A stretch of 60,593 nt of DNA from Nitriliruptoraceae bacterium (GCA_003563915.1 PWTE01000008.1:1-60593); one strand, 5' to 3'. Numbered from the stretch's first letter, positions 35,019 to 45,646 are shown. Notes: generated by a model from the sequence alone, not told the origin. Numbers and translations are program-made.

Positions 35019-37796
35019 TCAGCGTGTCACATCGTCGGTGTCGCGGGGCTGCCCGAAGAAGGGGATCCGTTCGAAGTCCAGCGCGTAGCGCTCGATCGCC
35101 TTGGTCAACACCTCGCGGTCGACCTTGCCGAGCTTCACCAGCTCGGCCAAGACGCAGTAGGCGATCGACTCGGCATCGATGCGGTGGAACCGCCGGAGTG
35201 CCTCGCGCGTGTCGGAGCGCCCGAACCCGTCGGTGCCGAGCACCGCGAAGGGGCCGGGGATCCAGTCGGCGATCTGGAACGGGGTCGCCCGCATCCAGTC
35301 GCTCACGGCGACGTAGGGGCCCTCAGTGTCCTCGAGGATGCGGGTCACCAGCGGTATCCGCGGATCGGACTGCGGGTTCGTCCGGTTCCACGATTCGACG
35401 GCGACACCGTCGCGCAGCAGACGGTTCCACCCGGGCGCGGACCACACGTCGGCCGAGACGTTCCAATCCTCCGCGAGCAGCTCCTGCGCCCGCAGGGCCT
35501 CGCTGATGATCGTGCCGGACGACAGCAGGTGCGCCGACAGCTCCCCGCCGGGCCCCTCCTGGTAGCGGTACAGACCGTCGACGATCTGCTGGTCCTCGAC
35601 GTGATCGGGCATCGGCGGCTGGACGACCGGCTCGTTGTACACCGTGAGGTAGTAGACGACGTCCTCCCCGGCGTCGCTGTCCTCGGTGCCCGCCGCGTCC
35701 CGCGGGTACATCCGTTCCAGGCCGTGCTCGACCAGCACGGCGATCTCGTAGGCGAACGACGGGTCGTAGGCCTCGATGCCCGGGTTCGACTGGGCCATGA
35801 GCAGCGAGTGGCGGTCCTGGTGTTGCAGGCCTTCGCCGTTCAGCGTGGTGCCGCCAGCGGTCGCACCGATCAGGAAACCCCGGCTCCGCTGATCGGCCGC
35901 GGACCAGATCGAGTCGGCGGTCCGCTGGAAGCCGAACATCGAGTAGAAGATGTACAGCGGGATCATCGGCTCACCGTGGGTGGCGTAGCTGGTCCCGGCC
36001 GCGTGGAAGGTCCCTATCGACCCGGCCTCGGTGATCCCCTCGTGGATGATCTGGCCGTCCGTGGCCTGCTTGTAGGACAGCAGCAGGTCCTGGTCGACCG
36101 GCTCGTAGTTCTGGCCGAGGTGGTCGTAGATCTTCGCGGTCGGGAACCACGAGTCCATCCCGAAGGTGCGTGCCTCGTCGGGGATGATCGGCACGATCCG
36201 CTTCCCGATGCCCTTGGAGCGCAGCAGGTCCTTGAACAGGCGCACCAGCGCCATCGTCGTGGCGACCTCCTGGTTTCCCGAGCCTTCCTTCAGAGCACCG
36301 AAGGCGTCCTTCTCCGGCAGCTCGGGCACCGTGAAGGACACCCGCCGCTCCGGTACGGAGCCGCCGAGCTCGTCCCTCCGCGCCTTGAGGTACTGGATCT
36401 CATCGGAGTCCTCGTCGGGGAGGACGTAGGGAGGCAGGTCCCCTTCGAGCTTGTCGTCGGAGACGTCCAGGCCGAGGTTGTCCCGGAAGGTCTTCAGCGC
36501 CTCGGACGACAGCTTCTTCATCTGGTGCACGGCGTTGCGGGCCTCGAAGTCCGGCCCCAGCGTCCATCCCTTGACCGTCTGTGCGAGGATCACCGTCGGA
36601 GCCCCGGAGGTCGAGGTCGCAGCCTGGAACGCGGCGTAGACCTTGTTGTAGTCGTGCCCGCCCCGACGCAGCTTCGCGATGTCATCGTCGCCGAGGTTCT
36701 CCACGAGCTTCTTCAGTCGCGGGTCGACCCCGAAGAAGTCCTCACGGATGAAGTCGCCACCCTTGGCGGTGTAGGTCTGCATCTGGCCGTCCGGCACCTC
36801 GTTCATGCGCCGGATCAGCAACCCGTCGACATCGCGCTCCAACAGTGGGTCCCACTCGCGTCCCCAGATCACCTTGATGACGTTCCACCCGGCGCCGCGG
36901 AAGACCCCCTCGAGTTCCTGGATGATCTTGCCGTTGCCACGGACCGGACCGTCGAGCTGCTGCAGGTTGCAGTTGATGACGAACGTGAGGTTGTCGAGCC
37001 CCTCCCGACTGGCCACGCTCAACGCGCCCAAGGTCTCGGGCTCGGCCGTCTCGCCGTCGCCGCCGAAGAACCACACGTGTTGATCCGAGGTGTCCTTGAA
37101 GCCGCGGTTGTGCAGGTAGCGGTTGAAGCGGGCCTGGTAGATCGCGTGCAGGGGCCCCAGACCCATCGACACGGTCGGGAACTCCCAGAAGTCGGGCATC
37201 AACCGCGGGTGCGGGTAGGACGACAGCCCGCCCGGCTCCACCTCGGAGCGGAACCGGTCGAGTTGCTCCTCGGTGAGCCGCCTCTCGACGAACGCGCGGG
37301 CGTAGATGCCCGGCGAGGCGTGTCCCTGGAAGAACACCTGGTCACCGCCACCCGCGTGGTCCTTGCCGCGGAAGAAGTGGTTGAACCCCACCTCGTAGAG
37401 CGAGGCGGCGGAAGCGTAGGAGCCGATGTGGCCCCCGGTCCCACGCTCCACGTTGGTCCGGTGCACCATCACCGCCGCGTTCCAGCGGATGTGTTGACGG
37501 ATGCGGCGCTCGATCTCCTCGTCGCCGGGGAACCGTGGCTCACGTTCCGGCGGGATCGAGTTGATGTAGTCGGTCGTCGTCAGCGACGGGATGCCGATGT
37601 TGCGCTGCCGCGCGCGCTCGAGCAGCTTCAGCAGCAGGAACCGTCCGCGACCCTTGCCGATCTCCTCCACCACGGCATCGAAGGACTCGAGCCACTCCCG
37701 CGTCTCGGTCTCATCGACATCCGGGTACTGCGCAGGCAACCCGTCGGTGATGATCGGGTTCTCCGCGTAGTGCTGCTGTTCACGTATCTCGGCCAC
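35019..37796 (-). CDS. aceE: Pyruvate dehydrogenase E1, homodimeric type
   Basis: 925 residues, close to the family's usual length of about 890-930. Decarboxylates pyruvate and reductively acetylates the E2 lipoyl group. TPP site: [17 protein letters not shown] with FVINCNLQ completing the GDG...N motif; other signatures include [20 protein letters not shown] and [16 protein letters not shown] at 37796 is chosen because GGAGG sits just upstream and the protein then begins like other AceE proteins. A second, heterotetrameric E1 lies at 16.2-18.2 kb. Its E2 and E3 partners are not here. Confidence 0.95.
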   Translation of the reverse strand: MAEIREQQHYAENPIITDGLPAQYPDVDETETREWLESFDAVVEEIGKGRGRFLLLKLLERARQRNIGIPSLTTTDYINSIPPEREPRFPGDEEIERRIRQHIRWNAAVMVHRTNVERGTGGHIGSYASAASLYEVGFNHFFRGKDHAGGGDQVFFQGHASPGIYARAFVERRLTEEQLDRFRSEVEPGGLSSYPHPRLMPDFWEFPTVSMGLGPLHAIYQARFNRYLHNRGFKDTSDQHVWFFGGDGETAEPETLGALSVASREGLDNLTFVINCNLQQLDGPVRGNGKIIQELEGVFRGAGWNVIKVIWGREWDPLLERDVDGLLIRRMNEVPDGQMQTYTAKGGDFIREDFFGVDPRLKKLVENLGDDDIAKLRRGGHDYNKVYAAFQAATSTSGAPTVILAQTVKGWTLGPDFEARNAVHQMKKLSSEALKTFRDNLGLDVSDDKLEGDLPPYVLPDEDSDEIQYLKARRDELGGSVPERRVSFTVPELPEKDAFGALKEGSGNQEVATTMALVRLFKDLLRSKGIGKRIVPIIPDEARTFGMDSWFPTAKIYDHLGQNYEPVDQDLLLSYKQATDGQIIHEGITEAGSIGTFHAAGTSYATHGEPMIPLYIFYSMFGFQRTADSIWSAADQRSRGFLIGATAGGTTLNGEGLQHQDRHSLLMAQSNPGIEAYDPSFAYEIAVLVEHGLERMYPRDAAGTEDSDAGEDVVYYLTVYNEPVVQPPMPDHVEDQQIVDGLYRYQEGPGGELSAHLLSSGTIISEALRAQELLAEDWNVSADVWSAPGWNRLLRDGVAVESWNRTNPQSDPRIPLVTRILEDTEGPYVAVSDWMRATPFQIADWIPGPFAVLGTDGFGRSDTREALRRFHRIDAESIAYCVLAELVKLGKVDREVLTKAIERYALDFERIPFFGQPRDTDDVTR

Positions 37797-37929
37797 GGAG
37801 GTCCTCCATCGGCACAGCGGTGAGACGTCGGTCGGTTGCCACGGTAACCCGTCGCTCGGAGGGGTGCCGGGCTGCCGCAGGAGACCACCCATCGGGTCCG
37901 ATCCGCGCACAGCCGCTAGCGTCCCCGCC

Positions 37930-38295
37930 ATGACCCGTCCGGCCCTCAGCCTGGTCGTGCTGCTCGTGTTCGTGCTGAGCGGCTGCACCGACGTGCGTGA
38001 AGGCTACGAGGAGGCCCAGGACGCCATCGATCAGATGACGGATCGCGGACGGTTCTGCCTCACGCTCGCCCGCGCCTTCACGGCCATCGAGGCGACCTCG
38101 CCCGGCACCGCCCGCGATGCCATCGAGGAAGCCGTCGCCCAGGCCCCCGAGGCACACCTCGACGAGGTACGTGCACTCGCCGACGCGGTGCGCGCCGCCC
38201 AGGACCGTGGCGCCGCTGGACTACGCGACCCGGACCTGCGCGCTGCTGCCGACTCGCTGCGTGACCGCACGCGCGACCTGTGTGACCCTGTCTGA
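37930..38295 (+). CDS. Small lipoprotein
   Basis: 121 residues. Signal peptide with lipobox LSGC, so Cys19 would be lipidated and the protein anchored outside the membrane. The rest is helical and acidic/basic with two further Cys residues (FCL and LCDPV) that could pair. I recognise no family. The ATG gives a canonical signal peptide. Confidence 0.75.
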   Translation: MTRPALSLVVLLVFVLSGCTDVREGYEEAQDAIDQMTDRGRFCLTLARAFTAIEATSPGTARDAIEEAVAQAPEAHLDEVRALADAVRAAQDRGAAGLRDPDLRAAADSLRDRTRDLCDPV

Positions 38296-38348
38296 CCCGT
38301 CCCCACCCGCGTCGGCGCCCCGCCGACGCACCGATCCGAGGCGACACC

Positions 38349-38810
38349 GTGGCCAGTTCCCGCAAGCCGCTCACTCCCGACCAGAAGAGCCGTGACCTGC
38401 AGCGCGAGCTGCGTTCCCTGGAGAAGGAGGAGAGCGGCCCGGATCGTGCGGCTGACCTGGCGACCCTGGCCCGAGCCGCGCACGAGGACCGTCAACTCAA
38501 CCTCGCGATGCGGGCGGCCGAGCTGTGCCTGGAGGACGACCCGGACGCCCCGACGCTGCTCGTCGACGCGTACCGTTCCACCCCCGAGGGAGAGGAGCAG
38601 CTCGCGGCCATGACCGACCTGCGCGACCTCGCCCGCTACCTCGACCGGCAGGACATCGTCTCCATCGCCGACGAGGGGATCGTCGAGGTCGCGCGCGCCT
38701 GGGTCGCCGCGGGTGAGGAGGGCGAACGTCGGTACCGGCTGCGCACCGTCCAGTCGCTGACCTCACGGGAGCTCGCCGACGATCTGCGGGACGAACTGGG
38801 CGTGACGTGA
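38349..38810 (+). CDS. Hypothetical helical protein
   Basis: 153 residues, soluble, strongly helical and charged, with a TPR-like central part (LARAAHEDRQLNLAMRAAELCLEDD). GTG start with GAGG 7 bases upstream. Overlaps the dehydratase gene by 4 bases (GTGA), so the two are co-translated. I do not recognise it. Confidence 0.7.
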   Translation: MASSRKPLTPDQKSRDLQRELRSLEKEESGPDRAADLATLARAAHEDRQLNLAMRAAELCLEDDPDAPTLLVDAYRSTPEGEEQLAAMTDLRDLARYLDRQDIVSIADEGIVEVARAWVAAGEEGERRYRLRTVQSLTSRELADDLRDELGVT

Positions 38811-39808
38811 CCGACGCCGCAGCCGCACCGCCCCTCCCGGTCGGTTTGGCGGACGTCGAGGCGGCCGCCGACCGGCTGTCCGGGGTGGCGAACCACACGC
38901 CGGTGTTGACCGCGCGACGGCTCGACGAACGGACGGGTGCCCGCATCCACCTGAAGGCGGAGCACCTGCAGCGGATCGGGGCCTTCAAGTTCCGGGGCGC
39001 CTACAACGCGATCGTCCAGATCCCCCCTGAGGACCGTGCGGCCGGTGTGGTGGCGTGGTCCTCCGGGAACCACGCGCAGGCGGTGGCCTGCGCGGCTGGC
39101 CTGCTGGGCTGCCCCGCCACGATCGTCATGCCGGAGGATGCCCCGGAGGTCAAGGTCGCTGCGACACGCAGCTACGGCGCCGAGGTGGTCGGCTACGACC
39201 GCTACACCGAGGACCGTCGCGAGATCGGCCGGGCCATCGCGGTGGAGCGCGGCGCCACCGTCATCCCACCGTTCGATCACCCGGACGTGATCGCCGGACA
39301 GGGCACCGCGACCCTGGAGCTGATCGACGCGGTCCCCGACCTGGACCTCCTGGTGGTCCCTGTCGGAGGTGGCGGGCTGCTCTCGGGCGCCGCCGTGGCC
39401 GCGCGCGGCCGGCTGGATCGGATCGAGATCGTGGGGGTGGAACCTGCGGAGCGACGCGCCGCCCGCGACGCGTTGGCCGGTGGTCAGGTCGTCGAGGTCC
39501 CGGTACCGCGGACGGTGCTGGACGGCCAGCAGACCCCGGAGATCGGCCACGGTCCCCTGGCCATCTTCGAACGGCTGGTCGACCGGGTGCTCGGGGTCGA
39601 GGACGACCTGGCGCTCGCGACCGTGCGCACCCTGGCCATCCGCACCAAGCAGGTGGTCGAGCCGTCGGGCGCCAGTGCCCTGGCCGCGATCCTCGGTGGT
39701 GAGCTGGACGTCACGGGTCGGCGGGTCGGCGTGATCCTGTCGGGCGGCAACATCGAGCCGCAGTTGCTCGCCCGGACCGTCGCCGGCGACGGGCCGCTGC
39801 GGTGGTGA
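38807..39808 (+). CDS. PLP-dependent threonine/serine dehydratase
   Basis: 333 residues, fold type II. The PLP Lys lies in AFKFRGAYNAI, the substrate loop is SSGNHAQAVA, and the phosphate loop is VGGGGLLSG. It deaminates L-threonine or L-serine to 2-oxobutanoate or pyruvate. It has no C-terminal ACT regulatory domain, so it resembles catabolic TdcB or serine racemase-like enzymes rather than full-length IlvA. Confidence 0.88.
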   Translation: MTDAAAAPPLPVGLADVEAAADRLSGVANHTPVLTARRLDERTGARIHLKAEHLQRIGAFKFRGAYNAIVQIPPEDRAAGVVAWSSGNHAQAVACAAGLLGCPATIVMPEDAPEVKVAATRSYGAEVVGYDRYTEDRREIGRAIAVERGATVIPPFDHPDVIAGQGTATLELIDAVPDLDLLVVPVGGGGLLSGAAVAARGRLDRIEIVGVEPAERRAARDALAGGQVVEVPVPRTVLDGQQTPEIGHGPLAIFERLVDRVLGVEDDLALATVRTLAIRTKQVVEPSGASALAAILGGELDVTGRRVGVILSGGNIEPQLLARTVAGDGPLRW

Positions 39809-39840
39809 TCCGCGTGTGACCGTCAGGCCGCGCGGCGAGG

Positions 39841-40647
39841 TCAGTTCGCGTGCTCCAGTGACCAGCGCTCGCTCCACCGGGACCGCACGACCCCGTAGGT
39901 CGCGGCCGCGGTCAGCAGGTCCCCTGCCTCCAGCGCCTCGATCGCCTGCCAGATCTCCTCGCAGCTGCGGTCCTGGCGCAGCTCGTCGGCCGTGAACAGG
40001 TTGGCGACCTGGGCGTAGTCGAGCTCGAGGAGCGCGCGGGGGTCGAAGGCGTCGACCCAGGCGGTCACCGAGGCCAATGCCGCCAGGACGTCCTCGCCGT
40101 CCTCCAGGGTCTCCTCGACGACCTCGATCGCCCGTTCCAGCCGCTCCATCGCCTGACCACAAGAGGTGACGTACACCAGGCGAGGACCGTGCCCTTCCGG
40201 GTGCTCACGGACACGGCGCTCCGAGGGGTCGAAGGCGACGAACCAGTGCAGTGGCACCGACCACGGTTCGTCCAACACGTGCGGGACCCGACCGGTGGAG
40301 GACAGCGACGCCAGCTGGCCACGCACGCGACCGTCCGGCACGAAGGCCGTGACGACCGCCTCCGGGACCGTACGCCGGAAGGTCTCCAGCGCCACGGCGG
40401 CCCGCAGGTCGAGCTCCAGGGGACACACCAGCACCTGCTCGCCGGCGCGGCGCACCAACGCCGCGTCGGGGCCGAACAGTGTCCTTCCCATCAACAGGCG
40501 TGTGACGGCGGCAACCTCGACGTCGGCGTGCTGCGAGCGCGTGAGGCCCCCGGCCGCCTCGACGTAGCGCTCCCACCGTTCGCGCTCCTGGGGTGGGAAC
40601 GAGCCGAGCGGTGAGAAGACCTTGAGCTGCGCACGTGGGACCAACAT
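39841..40647 (-). CDS. Conserved hypothetical protein
   Basis: 268 residues, soluble, alpha/beta with a helical C-terminal half. ATG beginning MLVPRAQLKVFSPLGSF is chosen because the frame further upstream runs into the tRNA gene. I recognise no family; the Leu/Pro-rich N-terminal half and the acidic helices near EVVEETLEDGEDV stand out. It lies alone between the dehydratase gene (convergent) and tRNA-Thr. Confidence 0.68.
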   Translation of the reverse strand: MLVPRAQLKVFSPLGSFPPQERERWERYVEAAGGLTRSQHADVEVAAVTRLLMGRTLFGPDAALVRRAGEQVLVCPLELDLRAAVALETFRRTVPEAVVTAFVPDGRVRGQLASLSSTGRVPHVLDEPWSVPLHWFVAFDPSERRVREHPEGHGPRLVYVTSCGQAMERLERAIEVVEETLEDGEDVLAALASVTAWVDAFDPRALLELDYAQVANLFTADELRQDRSCEEIWQAIEALEAGDLLTAAATYGVVRSRWSERWSLEHAN

Positions 40648-40716
40648 CGTCGTCGGAACGTAGCGAACGCCGCCGACCCGGCGTACACCGCGGCCGTAGT
40701 AGCCTTGAGGGCTCCC

Positions 40717-40790
40717 GCCGAGGTAGCTCAGCTGGCTAGAGCAACCGCCTTGTAAGCGGTAGGTCACGGGTTCGAATCCCGTCCTCGGCT
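40717..40790 (+). tRNA. tRNA-Thr (UGU)
   Basis: Complete cloverleaf of 74 nt: acceptor GCCGAGG/CCTCGGC, D-arm GCTC/GAGC, anticodon stem ACCGC/GCGGT around CTTGTAA (anticodon TGT), T-arm ACGGG-TTCGAAT-CCCGT. The 3' CCA is not encoded. Confidence 0.97.
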
Positions 40791-40794
40791 CAGC

Positions 40795-42753
40795 TCACTC
40801 CGCCCGACGCAGCCACCGATCATGCCACTCGAGCACGATCTCGAACCGCTCGACCCGGTGCTTGGGCTTGCCGGAGCGGCTGAGCTCGTGCCCCTCGTCG
40901 GGGAAGCGCACCATCTCGGTCGGCACCCCAGCACGCTTCAGGGCGACGAAGAACTGCTCGGCCTGCTCGATCGGGCAGCGCCAGTCGGCCTCGCTGTGCA
41001 GCACCAGCGTGGGCGTCGTGATGCGGGGCGCGGACGCGACCGGACTGGCGGCCCGGTGCACGTCGACGCCCTCGGGGAGCGACGCCGCCAGGAACATCCG
41101 GTCGAAGAACGGCCCGATGTCCGAGGTGCCGGAGAACGACTCCCACTGGAGCAGCCCGCGCTCGACGATCGCGCTGCCGTAACGGTCGGTGCGTGCCAGC
41201 AGCCGGGCGGTCGCGTACCCGCCGTAGGAGCCACCCATGACCGCGACCCGATCGGCGTCGGCCTGCGGGTAGCGGGCCACCACCGCGTCCACCACCGCCT
41301 CGAGATCCAGGGTGTCGACGCTGCCCTCGTCGTCCCACGCGCCGACGACGGCACGGGCGAAGTCACGTCCGCGGCCCGACGATCCCCGCGGGTTGGTGGC
41401 GACGGCGAGGTAGCCCGCCCCGGCAGCGACCTGGAACTCGTCGAAGAAGTACTCCCCGTACTGCGAGGTCGGCCCGCCGTGGATGTTGAGGATCACCGGG
41501 ACCGTGCCCGCTTCGGCCGCGGCGAACCCCGCTGGCAGCACGGCCCAGACATCCAGGTCCTGCCCGTCCCGCTCGAAGGTGGAACGCTCGGTCGGCAGGA
41601 CCTCGACCTCCGATCGGAACGCCTTGCCGAAGGCGCTCAGCGGTCGCTCGACCGCGTCCTCGACCCACACCAGTTCGCCGGGGGTGGCGGCGTCGGTCAC
41701 CGTCACGACGGCCGCCGAACCGTCTGCGCGGACGGCGAACCCCGTGACGCAGCGTTGGCCCGCGACCAGATCGGTGACGGTGGGCTCGTGGTCCGGGGCA
41801 TCGAGCGACACGCGGACCAGCCGGGTCGTACCTCGGTCCTCCAGGGCCGTGACGAACCCGCCGTCGACGAACCGGGGACCGACGGTCACGCAGGCGGGCG
41901 CGTTGGGCAGCGAGCTGAGGTCGAGGTGCCCCGTCACCGGCACCGGCACGCCGTCCGCGACACGGTGGATCGCCTGCGGGGCGGGCCAGTCGAACACGTC
42001 GGGCAGTCCCGTCACGAAGACCTGCCCGTCCGGGGCGTGGTCGACGGAGGCCCACATCCCGGGTCCGACCAGCCGGCGCCGCTCACCGGAGGCGAGATCG
42101 ACCTCCATGACGACGTTGCTCGGATCGGTCTCGTCCCGATCCTCGGGTCGCGTCAGGTACGCGACGGCCTGTCCGTCCGGGCGCCAGGACGGACCGGACT
42201 CGTCCTCGTCGCCGGGGGTGAGGCAGCGGGGGTCGTCCTCCCCGGTCGGGTCGACCAGCCACAGGTGGGTACGGCGGTGGTACAGCCACCCCTCGCCATC
42301 CGCACGGTACGGCAGCCGGGTGATGCGCTTGGGGCGACGCTTGCGCTCCTCGTCGTCGAGGTCGGCCAGTTCGTCGAGGTACTCGGCCCCGACCACGACC
42401 AGTCGGGTGCCGTCGGGGGACCACACCAGGTCGCTGGCACCCAGCGGGAGGTCGGTCCTGACGACCGGCTCGCCCCCGTTGGTGGGCATGACCATCACCT
42501 GGGCCTTGGCGCCCTCCGCTGTGCCCTTGCGCAGGAACGCCAGACGGCTGCCGTCGGGTGACCAACGCGGGGACGAGTCCGCCGGTCCGGCGGTGAAGGG
42601 CCGATCCTCCTCACCATCGACCAGGTGGATCGACCGCACGTAGCGGTCCTCCTCGAGATCGATACCGGTCCGCACGTAGGCGACGCGGCGCCCGTCGGGA
42701 TGCAGTTGCGGATCGGCGGGCACGACCACGTGCTGGAGGTCGGACGGGCGCAC
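40795..42753 (-). CDS. S9-family prolyl oligopeptidase/acylaminoacyl peptidase
   Basis: 652 residues, no signal peptide. An N-terminal beta-propeller (about 1-390) with repeated SPDGSRLAFL, WSPDGTRLVVV-type blades precedes an alpha/beta hydrolase. Nucleophile Ser509 lies in MGGSYGGYATARL; the acid and base follow in LHSEADWRCP and FPDEGHELSRSG. Cytoplasmic peptidase acting on short or N-acylated peptides. GTG start. Its stop lies 5 bases from the tRNA-Thr gene on the opposite strand. Confidence 0.92.
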   Translation of the reverse strand: MRPSDLQHVVVPADPQLHPDGRRVAYVRTGIDLEEDRYVRSIHLVDGEEDRPFTAGPADSSPRWSPDGSRLAFLRKGTAEGAKAQVMVMPTNGGEPVVRTDLPLGASDLVWSPDGTRLVVVGAEYLDELADLDDEERKRRPKRITRLPYRADGEGWLYHRRTHLWLVDPTGEDDPRCLTPGDEDESGPSWRPDGQAVAYLTRPEDRDETDPSNVVMEVDLASGERRRLVGPGMWASVDHAPDGQVFVTGLPDVFDWPAPQAIHRVADGVPVPVTGHLDLSSLPNAPACVTVGPRFVDGGFVTALEDRGTTRLVRVSLDAPDHEPTVTDLVAGQRCVTGFAVRADGSAAVVTVTDAATPGELVWVEDAVERPLSAFGKAFRSEVEVLPTERSTFERDGQDLDVWAVLPAGFAAAEAGTVPVILNIHGGPTSQYGEYFFDEFQVAAGAGYLAVATNPRGSSGRGRDFARAVVGAWDDEGSVDTLDLEAVVDAVVARYPQADADRVAVMGGSYGGYATARLLARTDRYGSAIVERGLLQWESFSGTSDIGPFFDRMFLAASLPEGVDVHRAASPVASAPRITTPTLVLHSEADWRCPIEQAEQFFVALKRAGVPTEMVRFPDEGHELSRSGKPKHRVERFEIVLEWHDRWLRRAE

Positions 42754-42813
42754 GGGAACCCCCTGGAGGTTGCGGCGGGGTGAGGACGACGCCGCGAAGC
42801 TACCCGGACGGGG

Positions 42814-43554
42814 TCAGCGGCGGACCCGCAGGAGCTCGTACAGGGCGACCCCCGCTGCGACCGAGGCGTTCAGGGATCCCACCCGCCCGACCATCGGTAA
42901 CCGGACCAGCGCGTCGCAACGTTCGCGGACCAGCCGCGACAGTCCGCGCCCCTCCGCACCCACCACCAGCACGCAGGGTTCGGTGACCAGCGGGTGCGCC
43001 GCCAGTTCCACCCCGGCGTCGCCGTCCAGGCCGAGCGACCAGATCCCGGCGTCCGAGAGCTGCCCCAACGACCGGACCAGGTTGGTGACCTGCACCACCG
43101 GCAGGTGGGCCAGCGCCCCTGCCGCGGCCTTCTCGACGGTGGGGGTGACCGTGGCGGTCCGCCGGCCAGGCACGATCAGCCCGTGGGCTCCGACCGCCTC
43201 GGCGGTACGTGCGATGGAGCCGAGGTTGTGGGGATCGGTGATCCCGTCGAGCGCGACCAGCAGCGCCCGGTCATCCGTCGCAGGCTCGAGCACGTCGTCG
43301 AGGGACACGTAGGGGAACGGCGGCGCCAGTGCGAGCACCCCCTGGTGCACCAGCCCGTCGGCGCGACGGTCGAGCTCAGCCCGTTCCACCTCGCCGACCG
43401 GCACACCCTGGTCACGGGCCAGCTCCAGCACCTCGTCGAGGACCGCCGAGCCCTCGCGGGTGCCGGCGACGAGGACGCGGTCGACCCGCTGGCCCGCCCG
43501 CAGGAGCTCGCGAACGGGGGGGAGCCCACCGACGACACGCCCGGGGGCGGCCAC
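42814..43554 (-). CDS. rlmB: 23S rRNA 2'-O-ribose methyltransferase (SpoU)
   Basis: 246 residues: N-terminal substrate-binding domain (about 1-80, VVGGLPPVRELL) and SPOUT catalytic domain with knot motifs LDGITDPHNLGSIARTAEA, VVGAEGRGLSRLV and GRVGSLNASVAAGVALYE. Expected to methylate G2251 of 23S rRNA. The GTG directly follows the cysS stop codon, reproducing the usual actinobacterial cysS-rlmB pairing. Confidence 0.92.
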   Translation of the reverse strand: MAAPGRVVGGLPPVRELLRAGQRVDRVLVAGTREGSAVLDEVLELARDQGVPVGEVERAELDRRADGLVHQGVLALAPPFPYVSLDDVLEPATDDRALLVALDGITDPHNLGSIARTAEAVGAHGLIVPGRRTATVTPTVEKAAAGALAHLPVVQVTNLVRSLGQLSDAGIWSLGLDGDAGVELAAHPLVTEPCVLVVGAEGRGLSRLVRERCDALVRLPMVGRVGSLNASVAAGVALYELLRVRR

Positions 43555-44997
43555 CTAGTCGTCGAGCGCGGGCGGCGCCTGGACGGTCGCGTACCAGCGG
43601 GCGCCGGACGGTCCGTCCTCGACGACGATGCCGGCGGCGGTCAGTTGGTCGCGGATCGCGTCGGCGGTCGCGAAGTCGCGATCGGCCCGGGCCTTGGCAC
43701 GGCTCTCGAGCAGGCTCTGCACGACCGGCGCGACCCGTTGTTCCAAGGCGGCCGCGTCGGCCAACGCGGCGTCGAGGCCGATGCCCAGGACCTCGTCACC
43801 GAGCTCGACCAGCAGCGCCGCGAGGCCGGCGACCTCGGCCTGCGCGGTCGCGTCGCCGGACGACGCTCGGCCGAGCCGGTCGTTGCCGTCCGAGACCAGC
43901 TCGTGCAGCGCAGCCACGGCCGCGGGCGCGTTGAGGTCGTCGTCCATCGCCGCGATGAACGCGTCCCGGTGGGTCTGGGCGACGGTGGCGTCGGGTTCGG
44001 TCTCGCCAGCTGCGGCCCGGGCGGAGCGAACGAAGGTCGTGAAGCGCTGGTGGACACTGTGCGCGTCGCGGAGCCGCTCGGTCTCGAAGGTCAACGGGGT
44101 GCGGTGCTGTGCCGACAGGTACCACAGCCGCATCGGTCCGACCCCCCACAGGCCGACCGCCTCCTCCAGCGAGACGACGTTGCCGATCGACTTCGACATC
44201 TTGTCGTCACCCATACGGACCATGCCGTTGTGGACCCAGTGCCGCACGAAGGTTCCGCCGTGGGCGGCTTCGTGCTGGGCGATCTCGTTCTCGTGGTGCG
44301 GGAAGACCAGGTCCAGGCCGCCGCAGTGGATGTCGAACCCCTCGCCGAGGTGCTTGGCGGCCATCGCCGAACACTCGATGTGCCAGCCGGGACGACCGTC
44401 GCCCCAGGGGGAGGGCCACGACGGCTCGTCGGGTTTCGCGGTCTTCCACATGGCGAAGTCGAGCGGGTCCTCCTTGCGATCGGCGTCGACGACGTCCTCA
44501 CCCTGCTGCATGTCGTCGACCTGACGGCGCGAGAGCTTGCCGTAGTCGGGGAAGCTGCGGACCCGGAAGAACACGTCGCCATCGACCGCGTACGCCTTGT
44601 CCTGGTCGATCAGCTCCTGGATCAGCTGCTGCATCTCCAACAGGTGCCCCGTGGCGAAGGGCTGGATGTCAGGTGGCAGGATCCCCAGGGCCTCCATCGT
44701 GCGGTTCCACGCCCGGGTGTAACGGGTCGCGATCTCCGCCGGGTCGACCTGCTCGCGGCGGGCCCGAAGGATGATCTTGTCGTCGATGTCGGTGACGTTC
44801 TGCACGAAGGTGACGTCGTAGCCCCGGTAGGCGAGGTAGCGACGCAGCAGGTCGGTGACGACGCCCAACCGCCCGTGGCCGACGTGAGCCTCCGACTGCA
44901 CGGTCGGTCCACAGACGTAGATCGCCGCCACGCCCTCGGTCCGCGGCGAGAAGGGCACCTTGTCGCGGCGGAGGGTGTCGTACAGGACCAGGGACAT
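43555..44997 (-). CDS. cysS: Cysteinyl-tRNA synthetase
   Basis: 480 residues, class I synthetase charging tRNA-Cys. HIGH-like motif and zinc Cys in YVCGPTVQSEAHVGHGR; further zinc ligands in WHIECSAM and FPHHENEIAQ; KMSKS in DDKMSKSIGN. A DALR-type C-terminal domain follows. The ATG gives MSLVLYDTLRR, the family start. In the carD-ispD-ispF-cysS-rlmB cluster. Confidence 0.96.
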   Translation of the reverse strand: MSLVLYDTLRRDKVPFSPRTEGVAAIYVCGPTVQSEAHVGHGRLGVVTDLLRRYLAYRGYDVTFVQNVTDIDDKIILRARREQVDPAEIATRYTRAWNRTMEALGILPPDIQPFATGHLLEMQQLIQELIDQDKAYAVDGDVFFRVRSFPDYGKLSRRQVDDMQQGEDVVDADRKEDPLDFAMWKTAKPDEPSWPSPWGDGRPGWHIECSAMAAKHLGEGFDIHCGGLDLVFPHHENEIAQHEAAHGGTFVRHWVHNGMVRMGDDKMSKSIGNVVSLEEAVGLWGVGPMRLWYLSAQHRTPLTFETERLRDAHSVHQRFTTFVRSARAAAGETEPDATVAQTHRDAFIAAMDDDLNAPAAVAALHELVSDGNDRLGRASSGDATAQAEVAGLAALLVELGDEVLGIGLDAALADAAALEQRVAPVVQSLLESRAKARADRDFATADAIRDQLTAAGIVVEDGPSGARWYATVQAPPALDD

Positions 44998-45090
44998 GGC
45001 GGGGCCACCATCATCGGGGATGTCGCGGGGTGAGCGTCGGGGGCTGAGGCGGGCCACCCTGGGCCCGTCGGTGCGCGTCAGCGGCGCAGC

Positions 45091-45588
45091 CTACCCGCGC
45101 AGAGGCACGAGCAGACAGGTGGCCCAGGCGGCGATGCCCTCCGAACGGCCGATCGCCCCGAGCCGGTCGGTGGTGGTGAACTTGACCGACACCGCATCGG
45201 CGTCGACCCCCGTCGACTCCGCCAGGTTGGTGCGCATCGCCTGGCGGTGGGCGGCGAGCCGCGGCCGTTGCGCGACGACGGTGACGTCGAGGTTGCCGAG
45301 CTTCCAGCCGGCATCGGTGACATCGCGGACGACCGCTCGGAGCAGCCCGAGGGAGTCGGCTCCGGCGGTCTCGGGGTCATCGACCCCGAACCGGCTCCCG
45401 AGGTCGCCCAGCGCGGCTGCTCCCAACAGGGCATCCGCCACCGCGTGCGCCACGACGTCCGCGTCCGAGTGGCCTGCCAACGGCACAGCACCGGCGATCT
45501 CGACGCCAGCGAGGACGAGGGGGCGCTCGGACTCCTCCTCGGCCGGATCCTGGAACGGATGGATGTCCAGCCCGTTGCCGACCCTCAT
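45091..45588 (-). CDS. ispF: 2-C-methyl-D-erythritol 2,4-cyclodiphosphate synthase
   Basis: 165 residues, normal for IspF. Zinc and substrate residues in GNGLDIHPF, LAGHSDADVVAHAVADALLG and LGDLGSRF, plus FTTTDRLGAIGRSEGIAAWA at the end. Closes the cyclodiphosphate ring in the MEP isoprenoid pathway. The ATG beginning MRVGNGLDIH is chosen; the frame continues upstream without family similarity. Confidence 0.95.
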   Translation of the reverse strand: MRVGNGLDIHPFQDPAEEESERPLVLAGVEIAGAVPLAGHSDADVVAHAVADALLGAAALGDLGSRFGVDDPETAGADSLGLLRAVVRDVTDAGWKLGNLDVTVVAQRPRLAAHRQAMRTNLAESTGVDADAVSVKFTTTDRLGAIGRSEGIAAWATCLLVPLRG

Positions 45589-45646
45589 CGATCCACCCCA
45601 CGTCGTACGGGCCACAACCGCCAGCACATCCGCATCCGCCACGAGC

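Noticed and set aside
34929-37823. Plus-strand open frame of 964 codons
   Set aside because: Entirely antisense to aceE, which has clear motifs and length; low-complexity translation without domains.
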